Assembly (NCBI RefSeq): GCF_024166365.1
Contig: NC_064821.1
Span: forward strand, 48,759,093 to 48,823,092
Source of the DNA: Elephas maximus indicus
Lineage: Eukaryota; Chordata; Mammalia; Proboscidea; Elephantidae
Length of the DNA: 64,000 nucleotides
Reading direction: 5' to 3'
Part shown: one piece after another, positions 11,482 through 21,878 of the stretch
Position numbering within the stretch: the stretch's first letter is position 1
Layout: each line of letters begins with the position of its first letter
Notes under the pieces: model-generated
Databases searched by the model: none
What the model was told of the DNA's origin: nothing
What the model saw: only the letters and a program-made list of their open reading frames with translations
Made by a program: the position numbers and the translations under genes

Positions 11482-11518
11482 TTATTTGAAACTGAAGGAA
11501 TGCCTGAACTTCAAATAA
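11482..11518. repeat. 37-bp imperfect palindrome, copy B
   Basis: Same termini TTATTTGAA…TTCAAATAA as copy A but in inverse orientation, about 0.8 kb away. The shared homology continues about 7 bases past the right palindrome end (AATATT). Confidence 0.6.
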
Positions 11519-11734
11519 ATATTTTGTCACCTAATAAATATTATTTTCAAAAAAGATGTCTTTAAGCTTAGAACTGTATGAAAAACACTAAGAGGCTGGA
11601 GTCCTTAATGGTGTTTAGCTCCATATTTAAATTTTGATTTTGGGGTCTATTGACTTTGACATCGACCCTCACGTGGCTTTCCATTGCCCACCTCCTAACT
11701 CTAGATTTGTGTAGGTTGTATTATTTCATGGCCA

Positions 11735-12090
11735 ATGGTGGTTGGTGGTAGAATTCTCACCTTCTACCTTCTACAAATGTGGGAGACCCGGGTTTGACTC
11801 CTGGCCAATCACCTCATACACAGCCATGAACCCATCTGTCAGTGAAGGCTTGGCTATTGTTCTGATGCAGAATAGGTTTCAGCAGAGCTTTCAGGCTAAA
11901 ATGGACTAGGAAGAAAGGCCTGGAGATCTACTTCCAAAAACCAGCCAATGAAAACCCTATGGATTACAACAGTCCAAGCCACAACTGGTCATGGGAATGG
12001 TGTAGGACCAGGCAGTGGTTTGTTCTGTTGTATGTGGGGTCGCCTTGAGCCGGGACAGACTCAACAGCAGCTGACAACAATAACAAAGTA
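11735..12090 (+). mobile_element. tRNA-Gly-headed SINE with RTE-like body and tail
   Basis: The head resembles tRNA-Gly: A-box region GGTGGTAGAATTCTCACC and B-box-like GGGTTTGACTCC. The body (AGACTAGG-type, GAAGAAAGGCCTGG) and the tail (GGGGTCGCCTTGAGCCGGGA, then CAACAATAACAA) match RTE 5' and 3' sequences. Confidence 0.85.
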
Positions 12091-12472
12091 TTGTTTATCT
12101 TGTTGTTTTCCAGGATCCTTAATCCTTTCCTCTTTGTTGGCTCTCTGAGCAATTTTGCCTCCTGGGGTGGGGGGATGGCGGTGGGGGAGGATCTTTATAG
12201 AACAGTCGCCCCACTTTCCCTGATGGGTGAATGTGCAGCCCCTCCTACTCTTTGGGAAGGAGGAAGTGGCCTTGGGAGAGCTCTCTGTGTCTCTTTGTTT
12301 TCCCTCTGCACGTGCAGCCTCCCTCTGTGATCCTTCTCTCGTCGAAGCTGATGCTGTACCATCTGACGTGTTCACCCGCGTGTGTGGGTGGAGCAGCCAC
12401 TTAGCGCCAGGCTCTCAGCAGCCTGACCACACAGCCCTGCCAGCCCCACTCGGGAACTTGGGCTCTAGGACC
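12091..12472. other. single-copy DNA
   Basis: No repeat is recognised. Open frames at 12061-12478 on both strands overlap one another and show no domain. Confidence 0.4.
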
Positions 12473-12567
12473 ATTTGACACATACTGAACAGCTGCTAGT
12501 TCAGGCCAGGCACTGTCCCAGGCCCATGGGATACAGCAGGGAGACAAAGATCATGTCCTCATGGAGC
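12473..12567 (-). repeat. L2 3' fragment
   Basis: CCAGGCACTGTCCCAGG, GGGATACAGCAGGGAGACAA and CCTCATGGAGCTT match the antisense L2 3' end. Confidence 0.6.
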
Positions 12568-12912
12568 TTGTTGCTGTTGGTAGCTGCCATCGAGTCGTCC
12601 CCCAACTCATGGCAATCCCATGCACAACAGAACGAAATACTGCCTGGTCCTGCACCATCCTTATGATAGGTTTGGCTCAGACTGTTGAGATCTATAGAGT
12701 TTTCATTGGCTAATTTTCAGAAGTAGATCACCAGGCTTTTCTTTCTAGTCTGCCTTAGTCTGGATGCCCCACTGAAATGTGGTCAGCATCACAGCAAAAC
12801 GCAAACCACCACTGACAGATGAGGGTGGCCGAAAATGAGGGGCATTGACCAGCAATAAAACCAGGTCTTCCGCATGGAAGGTGTGAGTTCTACCGCAGAA
12901 CCACCCGTGCCC
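12568..12912 (-). mobile_element. tRNA-Gly-headed SINE
   Basis: Antisense copy. The tail is at the left (GCCATCGAGTCGTCCCC), the middle has AGAAGTAGATCACCAGGC, and the tRNA-Gly-like head at the right is diverged (GAGTTCTACCGCAGAACC). The element interrupts the L2 remnant. Confidence 0.8.
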
Positions 12913-13889
12913 CCTTTATGTATAAATAACACCGTAAAAAACATGAAATGAAGAAAAATTGTAGTTATCCACAAGGCCTGCCGCTCTGCCTGCTAATTTA
13001 TGCTCAGCATGAACATCCCTCCTTGGAAGCTTAACATTTTAACCATCTTTGTTTACACACAATTCTGTGCTCTGCTTTATTTGATTTTTGTCTTCTCATG
13101 AACATTTTCCGCAGTCTTCATATTTACAATTTCAATGCAGGCATAATATCTCATCGAATGAAAGCCTCCTAATTAACTTTTCCGGTCTTCTGTAACTGAA
13201 CATTTAGGTTATTTCTCACGCTTAGCTGCTGGACATTATGCTGCTACAAAGCATATTTATAGCGCAGAACAAAACAACAAAACAAAAGCCCTTTTTTTTT
13301 TCTTTTGTAAATGATGGAAATGTACGGTCAGCACAAATTATTTTGTCATCAGAAATCAAATCAAAATGGATAATAATTACAACCACCACAGTAATAATCA
13401 GTGATCTGGAGAAGGCTAAGAAAAGGAGAGTTTAGAAGACATGATATATTCCAGGCACAGGAGGAGGCCCGGGAAAGCAGTAAGTCAGGAGGAAGAGGAG
13501 GGCACCACAGATGTCAGCACAGGCCACGTGCTATGTGGGTAGCCACAGGGAAAGGTGGTACTGTGAGAGAGAAGCAAGGAGAAAGGCGATGAAGCCAGCC
13601 AGAGCCAGCAGTCCTCCCTTCGAGAGTTCTTGAGCCCCTCGTTCTAGACTGTGGGTCTCCAATTCCCTGGATTTCCATGTCGTTAATTTGTTCCTGAATT
13701 TTGGCTATCAATTGCTATATTAACCAACACTCTTTTGGTTACAAGTGACAGAAACCCAACTCAAACTAAATTAAAAAAAAAAAAATTAAATTATTTGGTT
13801 CCTTGGTTTGGAAGCCGAGTGTCATGGTTTCACAGGACATCCCAGTTAATTGGCCTAATAACATGTTTAGTGCTTCTATTCTACCTCCT
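12913..13889. other. AT-rich DNA, parts look like old L1
   Basis: 13000-13260 has the character of an antisense old L1 3' region (GGACATTATGCTGCTAC) but is too diverged to name. 13300-13720 looks single-copy. 13721-13790 (CAAGTGACAGAAACCCAAC) is a dispersed mammalian repeat that I cannot name. Confidence 0.35.
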
Positions 13890-14595
13890 AGTTAGTTGTG
13901 TAGTGCCTAGGGCCTTAAAAGTTTGCAAGTGTCCATTGAAGGCACAACAATTGGTCTCTATTTGCTTACAGCAACAGAGGAAGAAGGAGAGTCAGGAATA
14001 GGAGGAGGAAATGCAATGTGTGGCTAATTGTCTCTAAGAACAACTGCCTCCTTTGCCATGAGACCAAAAGAGAGTGGTCCCTGGCTACCATTAATGAATA
14101 TTTTGATCAAAGATTCTATAGAGGAATCCCGATCAAAGGGGGGGAAACGCAGATCAGAATTTCAGATTCTCGTGGAATCCAGACTTCCTGGGAGACATGG
14201 AGGCTGGATAAACCCCTAAAACTCTTATCCTGAGATAACCTTTAAACCTTAAACCAAAAATGTCCCCTGAAGCCTCCTTAAAACCAAACAATAATTTAGC
14301 TTAACTAGTAAAAAAAAATCTCTGCCTTGGGCATTATACTCTTTTAAGATCTATAAGGAATCAAATTGACAACAGCAACTCGAAAGATTATGTAGGAACC
14401 TTAGTGGGCTGTGAGCTTATGTTAATGGAAGAGGAGCAACTCAGAAAAGGAGGGTGAGAATGGTTGCACAACTCCAAGAGTGTAATCAATGTCACTAAAT
14501 TATACATGTAGAAATTGTTGAATTGGTGTATGTTTTGCTTTGTATATTCTCAACAATGACAACAAAATAAATAACATTTTAAGAAAACATGGTTA
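13890..14595 (+). mobile_element. L1 3' region, afrotherian type
   Basis: The segment ends in L1-like 3' text: GGTTGCACAACTCCAAGAG, TGTAATCAATGTCAC, TAGAAATTGTTGAATTGG, then an A-rich end with AATAAA-like tracts. The part from 14095 to 14460 matches 46330-46870 closely, so it is an interspersed family. Confidence 0.6.
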
Positions 14596-14922
14596 AAAAG
14601 AAAAAGAAAAGGAAAGAAAATGCCTTGGGTCCTGTCCTTGGGAAGTTCAGAGGTGGGAGCAGCTTCATTGGGCTACGGGACACGCAGTTAAATTTGAATG
14701 TCAAATTGTGGTGAAATGAGTTCCTTTATGTCGCTTTTTGCTTTGGTTCTTTGGAAAAACAGCTTGAGAGATATTTCCCTTAAACCCTTAGGAATTACTT
14801 TTGCCCAGTTTTCTACCCCAGAGAGTTTGTTACTTTGTCCAGGTTGATTGACATTTCCTGGGTAAGCTGTAAACAATTTATAGTTTCATACTTCTTCTTT
14901 GGCCCCAGGCTGCAGCCTGCCC

Positions 14923-15836
14923 TGTAACTGGTATGCACCTTGCAAGGATTGGTCGATAGACTATGCAAATGAAGTGACTGTAGCCTAGCATGCAAATGAA
15001 GTATTTATGGCCTATTGAGAGGGGGTTGGTCAGTTTGTGGCCCTGGTGGGAGGGCTGTGCCTTTAAATTGATGAGGAGTTTGTTTATATATGCAGCCAAC
15101 CCCACAGAGATGGGCAGATAGAAGCAAAAGGAAGAAAGACGAGAGAAAAAGCAAAGAGCGAGGAGTTAAGGAACCTTCTAAAAGAGCTGTTACATGGGTT
15201 AAGGGCTGTAACGCTGAAGACAGTGAAAGGCCTGGAAGGTCTCTGTGGCAGAGTCAGATGTCATGGCAGAAACCTGCTGCTAAGAATGTAGCTAAGAGAG
15301 CTGAACAAAACTGCTACACTGGCTACGAGCTGGGTCAGTTAGTATTGGGGAGGTTGACGACAGGGAGGCTGAAGGCAGAGAGGCCTCCGGGGCTGAGGGG
15401 GTGTGCACAGCCAGAAGGAGACCTGTCCTGAGCGGCCTGAGTGGAGGAGTGCACAGCAGAGAGAGAAGGGCCTGCTTGCTTGCGCAGCTGAGAGAAGCTA
15501 AGAGAGCTGCCCTCTCCTGAAGGAGGGAAGGATGAGCCTTCCAGACTTATCCTGCATGCTTCCTGATCCTGATCCTGAGTTGTACCCTGTTGCTTTCTTA
15601 ATAAACCACTTAACTGTAAGTATGGTCTGTGAGATCTGTGTGGCCACTGCAACAGATTGTCGAACTCAGAAGATAGGTGGAGAGTGCTGTGGGAGGGTTG
15701 GCTGGTGTCAGAATTGGTTAAAAGGCTGGAGGGTGGAGGTACCTATGTCTGACCTCCACCTCATAGGGATCAGCTTTGTGCTGCTGCTGGTCTTGATTCT
15801 CTCTCTCTCCCTGAAGTTAGACAAGGTCTGATACCA
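14923..15836 (+). mobile_element. solo LTR, about 0.9 kb, ERV-derived
   Basis: The element has TG (14923) and CA (15835-15836) ends. The flanks TGCCC (14918-14922) and TGCCA (15837-15841) form a near-perfect 5-bp duplication. A TATA box lies at 15083-15090 and AATAAA at 15600-15605, giving plus orientation. The 3' half is clearly homologous, in antisense, to 46872-47889. An open frame of 113 codons inside (15090-15431) is LTR sequence, not a gene. Confidence 0.7.
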
Positions 15837-15864
15837 TGCCATTTTTACACAAATAATTTTTTTT

Positions 15865-15913
15865 TTTAGTATAAGTGTGTCCCAAATGTTGCATGGGACA
15901 TACTTATACTAAA
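15865..15913. repeat. hairpin with 20-bp arms
   Basis: Arms 15865-15884 and 15894-15913 pair with one mismatch (TTTAGTATAAG…CTTATACTAAA) around a 9-base loop. The following text (TTCAAATGTAACTGAG, ATCCTGTATTTT) is reminiscent of a dispersed mammalian repeat that I cannot name. Confidence 0.75.
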
Positions 15914-15974
15914 AGTTTATTTGTTCTTTATCCAAAATTCAAATGTAACTGAGTATCCTGTATTTTCTCTGCCA

Positions 15975-18322
15975 GCCCTGCTTTGTGTGTTGGCTTCATT
16001 CTTGTTTCCTGCAGGCAGCATTTACTGTCAGGGAAGATGGCCCCAAGCAGGTCAGCTCACAAAATCTTGATGGCTCAGGATATCAGAGGAAGAGAGAGCA
16101 TGGGACTCCATGACTGTGCCTGGACGTCCTGGGGAGGCCTTGGTTTGGTCGGTCCAACCTTGGACACTGTGCTGGTAGCACCAGAAAGTGCCTGGAAGGT
16201 CCTTACCACCTCCCTCTGTCCCCATCAGCCTCCTTCCCCCCAGTTGTTAACTCTGAACAATTGAGAATTTCTCAATCTCTGTCAATGCTGTGTCAATGCA
16301 GCTTCAAGGTAAGTATCCAACTCCTCTTTCTACTTAGATTTCTGCCCCAAAGCCCCCTTCATGGAAATTCTAGTAGGACCTGTCCCCAAATCAGTCACTG
16401 GATGGGGGTTGGGGTGGGAGTTATCCATCCCTGGGATTGGTCTCCTCCCTACAAGAGAAGACTCTGAACACAAACCCACGTGGAGCCACCACGTGGCTGG
16501 AAGCATATTAAAGATGTTCACCTTGCTGCCTCCTGGTTGATAGAAACAAGGGCAGCCTAGTTCATAGAAATAACAGTTTAAGCAGTTGTTATTCCATGTT
16601 CTGGGGAAGAAAACATCCACCCAAAAGTTTTTCTAATCACAAAGTTATTTCAGAAGCAAGTCATCCCCCAAGAACACCCAACCGAGGGGCCTGTCTACAA
16701 CCACAGTTTTGTAGGCAGTCAGCTGGTAACGCCCACCCATGTTTGGGAGCAAAGTCAGACGCAGAGCCAGCCAGGAGGGGACATGCCCAAGAAGAGTCTT
16801 CATGCTCTCAAAAACAAACACGGATTTGAGAGCTTTTCTGGGCCCCCACACAGCAAACTTGCTAAAATTACTCTTTGTGCCTCAGAAATTCCAGGGCCAC
16901 CACAGCCTCTCCATTCTTAGCTGGGGCTGAGTCCTTGCAAATATTATGACTTAATGTGCAGCCGCAAGGAATTTTCCCCCAATGCTAAAATGCAGTGTAG
17001 AGGGCCAGGGGAGGGGGAGGCTGAGGCTCCTGAATGTAAGCGACAAGGGTCAGAAGCCAGTGGGCCTGCCTTGAGCTGCTGCAGACACTGTGCAGTTGGT
17101 TACCTCGGGCAGTAAACCTCCCCCCAAGACCTCGGGTGACAGAGAGGCAACCTCCCCTTCCCCTGAGAGCCATGTCTACACTGTCTACTCCTGTCATAGC
17201 CACTGACCCCTACCTATGCTACCCCCACCCCCACCCCCATGACTCTTGGGTGGAGAGTTTCCTGTGAAAGGATGTTCCAGTAACTCACATCATAGGCTCC
17301 ATTTTTCCTGAAAAGGGACTCCTTTCTTTCCGTTCCCTCAGCCCTTCCCTTCTCCTCCTCCTTGGTCGTCTCCAGGCTTCCCCACCAATTACCAATGTGC
17401 TCCACTCCAGGGAAGCCCAGCCCTCTTCCCTGCAGACCCCTGGAATTCATTCAGCAGCTCCCTTCCCCAACCAGGGACTCCCCTAAGCCCTGGAAGAAGG
17501 TGCTATGTGGCATGAGGTGCCCAGCGCTGTGCTCCCTCAAGGAGAGGAGGAAGAGAAGTGAGTCCCCAGGTGTCCTCGCAGTCTACGGTGGCCATGTGCC
17601 AGCATCCTGGCCCCTGGACACAGGCCCCAGGGAGGTGCTTGCTGCCCCCAGGGGGGCCCCTGGTACGTCCCTCCACACAAGGCTTTGCAATAGCATCATT
17701 CACTCATTTCTTCAACAAGCACCCATTTATCAGTATTGAACCCTGGAGGGAGAAAGAGGGAGTCCATCAGAGGCCCTGACCCTGGACCTGACAGTTTGCC
17801 GAGTGGTGCTGGGGCCATTGCCTTGATCTTCCCAGCACCTCTTCCTCCTTCTCCTGGTGAAGGCAAGATCCAGGGGCAGTTAGGGATGCAGCAGGCAGCA
17901 CAGACCCTCTCTGTGGGGACTTAGGTTTGCCCATCCTTGCTCCTCCCTGTCCCTACCCACCCTGGCTGGGTCCCAGGGGCTAGGCTTCAAGACTGCATCA
18001 AACAGCTCCCTCACCCAGCTCTGGGTGGATCCAGCCAGTGAGGAGATGGGTCGATCAATAGGCTGAGAGGGAGGGGGTAATTTATTGCTCCAACTCTGAG
18101 GGGTCACCTGGGCTGGCTGCCTCCCCTAAAGAAGGTCCTGGAACCTGTGCAGGCAGCTCTCCCTGTGTGACACCCTCCTTAGGGTTCCAGCACTGCTCCC
18201 TCCTCCCTCCTGCTGGCTGAGAGGGTGGAACAGTCCCCACCCCCCATCAGTAGGGCTATATTATCTTGTGGTTTCCCTAAGGTGCCCATACTTTTGTAAC
18301 TAGGCCCTTCTGAACTCTCCTA
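15975..18322. other. single-copy DNA, no gene supported
   Basis: About 2.3 kb with small C-rich tracts (17218-17240). An L2-like remnant lies near 17695-17740 (CATTTCTTCAACAAGCACCC). Open frames up to 125 codons (17362-17739) are unsupported. Confidence 0.4.
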
Positions 18323-18572
18323 GGCACTTAACCACTACGCCACCAGGGTTTCCCTAGGAGTCCCTGAGTGGTGCAAATGGTTAATGAGTTCAGCTGCTAA
18401 CTGAGAGGTGGGGGGGTTCGAGTCCACCCAGAGGTACCTCAGAAGAAAGACCTGGCGATCTGCTTCTGAAAAATCAGCCATTGAAAACCCTATAGAGCAC
18501 AGCTCTACTGTGACACACATGGGGTCGCCATGAATCGGGGGTGACTTGGTGGTAACTCGTTCTGATTTGGGA
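18323..18572 (+). mobile_element. AfroSINE plus an inverted SINE head stub
   Basis: A 30-bp antisense head stub (CACTACGCCACCAGGG, 18323-18354) is followed by a full plus-strand long-type copy from 18355. That copy contains ACCTCAGAAGAAAGACCTGG and GGGGTCGCCATGAATCGG. The head-to-head arrangement makes a short inverted repeat. Confidence 0.85.
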
Positions 18573-18967
18573 CTCCTCTCGAAGGATCTGAATTTGTGTA
18601 TGCCACCTGTTTTCACCTGGGACCTATGCCTTCCTGAAATTTTTCTACAGGGGCTGGTGGAAACAGCTTTTTTCCTTTGACTGCAGACCTGTTCTGGGCT
18701 TGCCGGGCTGCAGGTGGCCAGGCATCCTCCCTCCCCAGAAAGCCAACCCCAGAGAATGAAGCCAATTAGACAAGAAGCACTCAGGGCTCCTACCTTCCAA
18801 TCATCCCTGAAGCTTGCTCCACCCTCACCTTTCTCGGTTTTGTAAACCAGTCAACCCTGCCTCTTTTTCAACTTAACTAATTGAAATTAGATTTTTTTTT
18901 CCCTCACAATAACAGTCCTGGGTCGTACCGGGGACAGACTGAAACAGATGCTCCTAGTTACTGTATT

Positions 18968-19177
18968 AAAAGGCCACTGGCCGTCAGGTTGATTCTGACT
19001 TGTGGTAGCCCCATGTGTGTCAGAGTAAAATCGTGCTCCATAGGGTTTTCAGTGGATGATGTTTTGGGAGTAGATCGCCAGCCTTTTCTTCAGAGATACC
19101 TCTGGGTAGGTTCAAACCACCAAACTTTTGATTAGTAGCTGAGTGCTTAAACATTTGCACCACCCAGGGACTCCTAA
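18968..19177 (-). mobile_element. AfroSINE with perfect target-site duplication
   Basis: Antisense 'TGTGTCAGAGTA' subtype. It is flanked by TACTGTATT at 18959-18967 and 19178-19186, which fixes its ends. Confidence 0.95.
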
Positions 19178-19186
19178 TACTGTATT

Positions 19187-19620
19187 TTGTTGTTGTTGTT
19201 AGTATAATAATTTGGGGTTCAGAGGGCTTCCTGAAGGGGGAGGAGGAGGGCTTCCTGATTTGCCGGCAATGGCCGAGAGAAGGGGCTGGGGGTGGAAGAA
19301 GGCAATCCCAGATAGTAGGCAGACCTCGGAGGCCAGAAGCAGCCTTAATTGGGGGTGAGGGTGGGGGGCGGGGGCAGCATGCTGTGCTGCTGGAGAGCAG
19401 AGTCTGAGGTGGACAGACCTGGGGCAGCAGAGGCTGAGGGAGGCCAGATCCTAGGGGCCTTGAAGGCCAACCAAGGATTTCAGACGTTACCCCATGCCAA
19501 TCCCAGCTTCTCAAACAGGATCACTCCACAGGGTGGGAGACTTGAAGCCATAGGACCAAGGAGGCGCAATCTCCTGCAACAAAGATTGTACTCCAAGGGT
19601 CAAAGAAAACAAACAAAAAA
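19187..19620. other. single-copy DNA
   Basis: A short (GTT)n run lies at the left edge. The middle is purine/G-rich. No exon is recognised. Confidence 0.4.
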
Positions 19621-19772
19621 GCAAACCCATTCCCCTCGAGTCGATTCCAACTCATAGCAACCCTAGAGGACAGGGTAGAACTGCCCCATAGGGTTTCCAA
19701 GGAGCAGCTGGTGGATTCAAACTGCCGACCTTTTGGTTAGCAGCCAAGTTCTTAACCCCACTGGGGCTTCAC
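19621..19772 (-). mobile_element. AfroSINE, short type
   Basis: Tail CGAGTCGATTCCAACTCATA at the left, preceded by an A-rich tract. Head CTTAACCCCACTGGGGCTTC at the right, slightly deleted. Confidence 0.9.
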
Positions 19773-20025
19773 GAGTTGAAGAGGAAATTTTATTTCTACG
19801 CTAAAACAAACCTGGAGCAGGATACAAAATTCTATCCCTCTCAAACATAAAACCCAAGGCTTCAAAGATAGTCCCGTTTGAGGAGGGTTAGGGTAGTATG
19901 GGGGGAAAGTTAGAGAATCATTTCATGGGCCCTGGGTAATCATCAAAGGGTTTTTAACAGAGGAGGAGTCCAGTCAGCAAAGGCGGGGTAGGTGCAGAGA
20001 GCTGCCAAACCAACTTGCCACTGGA

Positions 20026-20134
20026 GTCATTCATCCATTCACTCATTCATTCATGTATTTATTCATTCATTTGTATGTTTATTCATGTATCCATCCATCC
20101 ATCCAACCATTCATCCAGCCATCCAACCATTCAC
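20026..20134. repeat. imperfect ATTC/ATCC tetranucleotide microsatellite
   Basis: Runs of CATT, TTCA and ATCC tetramers with substitutions extend over about 110 bp. Confidence 0.85.
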
Positions 20135-20230
20135 CTAATAAGTAATTACTGAGTGCCAGGCCCCATGGCAGGCTCTGCAGACATAGCCATGAACAAGAGA
20201 GGAAGGTTCTGGGCTCCTTCCCGGATTGTG
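20135..20230 (-). repeat. L2 3' fragment
   Basis: TACTGAGTGCCAGGCCCC and ATAGCCATGAACAAGAG match the antisense L2 3' end. The microsatellite lies where the L2 tail (TGAATGAATGA) would be, so it probably grew from it. Confidence 0.6.
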
Positions 20231-20359
20231 ATGTATCTGCTGATGGACCTTCCCTACTAGCTTGACAAGGGCTAACTGCTCATCTCTATGGTCCCATTGC
20301 CTGATACACAATTGGCACTCACTAAGTGCTTATTGTTAGCTCTCCTATCGAAGTAGTCT

Positions 20360-21060
20360 GAGTGGGACCGTGTGTGCCATGTGGCCATGGGAGTTTCCTT
20401 TCCATGTGTTTTTGATCAGCTGCAAAGGCAGCCCAGGTCCTTGTACCCCACGTCTGGCCAGATCCGAGGGGTCTGTCTGCTCCATGCTCTGCCCACACAC
20501 CCCTGCTCTGACTCTCAGGGGCTACTGCCAAGAGAGGTTTTCTTTTAGACCAGAGGCCTGTCCAAAAAACACAAGTATCTTTGTGGCACATTTTCCACTC
20601 ATCTGTAGGAAGTAGCTTAGCTGCTTAGAGGAGGGGGATATGGAGCTATTTTATCACTCTGAGCCTCAATCTTCTCTGGAAACTGGGAGAATAACCCTGC
20701 TTTCCAGTCTGAATTTCAGCATGGCACTCACTATAAGCCACACAGACATTCTGCTCTCAGGGGCTCTGAGTAAGAGGCTCGCGCTACCACCAGGGGACGC
20801 AGGGATGTGTATCTACATGAGTCCAACCATCAACCCATCATTTGACAATCCCAGGCCTCTCGGATGCCAGGGATATGGTCAATAGAAGAGTGACTGAGAC
20901 AGGCCCTGCAGTCCAGCAGGCGAGTCAAGTACCCTGACAGGGGTGATCTAAGTGTTGCAGATGGACTTGGGACTGGGGACAGCAGGGCTCCAAGAAGGGA
21001 CAGGAAGCCTGGGAAGATTTCCATCAAGTAGGTGGCAACAAATTAAAACCAAAGTAACTC
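20360..21060. other. single-copy DNA
   Basis: No repeat or exon is recognised. Confidence 0.4.
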
Positions 21061-21252
21061 CAAACCTGTTGCCATCAAGTTGATTCTGACTCATGGCAAT
21101 CCCATGTGTTACAGAGTTGAACTGCTCCATGGGGTTTTCTTGGCTGTAATCTTTATGGAAAGCAGGTTGCCAGGCCTTTCTTCTGCAGCACTGCTGAGTG
21201 GGTTCAAACTACCAACCTTTCGGTTAGCAAACTGTGCCACCCAGGGCTGCAA
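21061..21252 (-). mobile_element. AfroSINE, long type
   Basis: Antisense copy with tail TTGCCATCAAGTTGATTCTG, internal GGCTGTAATCTTTATGG, and a head that has lost several bases (GTTAGCAAACTGTGCCACCC). Confidence 0.9.
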
Positions 21253-21283
21253 ATAAGGTATCCAGTAAAAGCTTATAGGCTGA

Positions 21284-21375
21284 TTTTGCATCATTCCATC
21301 AGTATTGATTAAACATCTACTGTGTGCCGGGCACCATGCTAGGTGTTGGACAAACTGGGCAGCAGGACAGAGGAG
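21284..21375 (-). repeat. L2 3' fragment
   Basis: AAACATCTACTGTGTGCC and GGGCACCATGCTAGGTG match the antisense L2 3' end. Confidence 0.65.
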
Positions 21376-21699
21376 GCCTCTGTCCCAGGTCTCCCAGACT
21401 TGGGGTGGGGGGGAGGGGAATGGACAAGGACCAGGTGATCCCAGCACAGGGAGGCCAGGGCTGTGGGAGCACCTGGCAGGGCATCGACCTACCCTGGGCA
21501 GCATCATAGAAGGCTTCTGCAGGAAGGGATGCATCAGCTGAGAGCTGAGGTCCACTCTGCTGTGTGACGTGGGGCCAGCTCCTTCCCGTCGGTCTCATCC
21601 TCTAAGCTGAGGACAGAGCTACTGTTCTCTGAGGTTCTGGCTGGCTTTGAACCACCAACCAAGGCATTCACAGGTGGCCAGGAGCATCCATAGTGGGGG
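21376..21699. other. single-copy DNA
   Basis: Nothing is recognised apart from a G-rich stretch at 21400-21420. Confidence 0.4.
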
Positions 21700-21878
21700 A
21701 TCTTTGTTGTTGGGTGCTGTTGGACAGAGTAAAACTACTTTATAGGGTTTCCTGAGCTGTAATCTTCATGGGGAGCATATTGCCAGGGCTTTTCTCTGCT
21801 GGAGGGGCTAGTGAGTTGGAACCACTGCCCTTCTGGTTAGCATTGAGTGTTTAACCATTGCACCACCAGGGCTCCTTC
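21700..21878 (-). mobile_element. AfroSINE, tail partly deleted
   Basis: The antisense copy begins with a GTTGTTGGGTGCTGTTGG tail in which the central tail segment is missing. It ends at a good head (TTAACCATTGCACCACCAGG). Confidence 0.85.
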
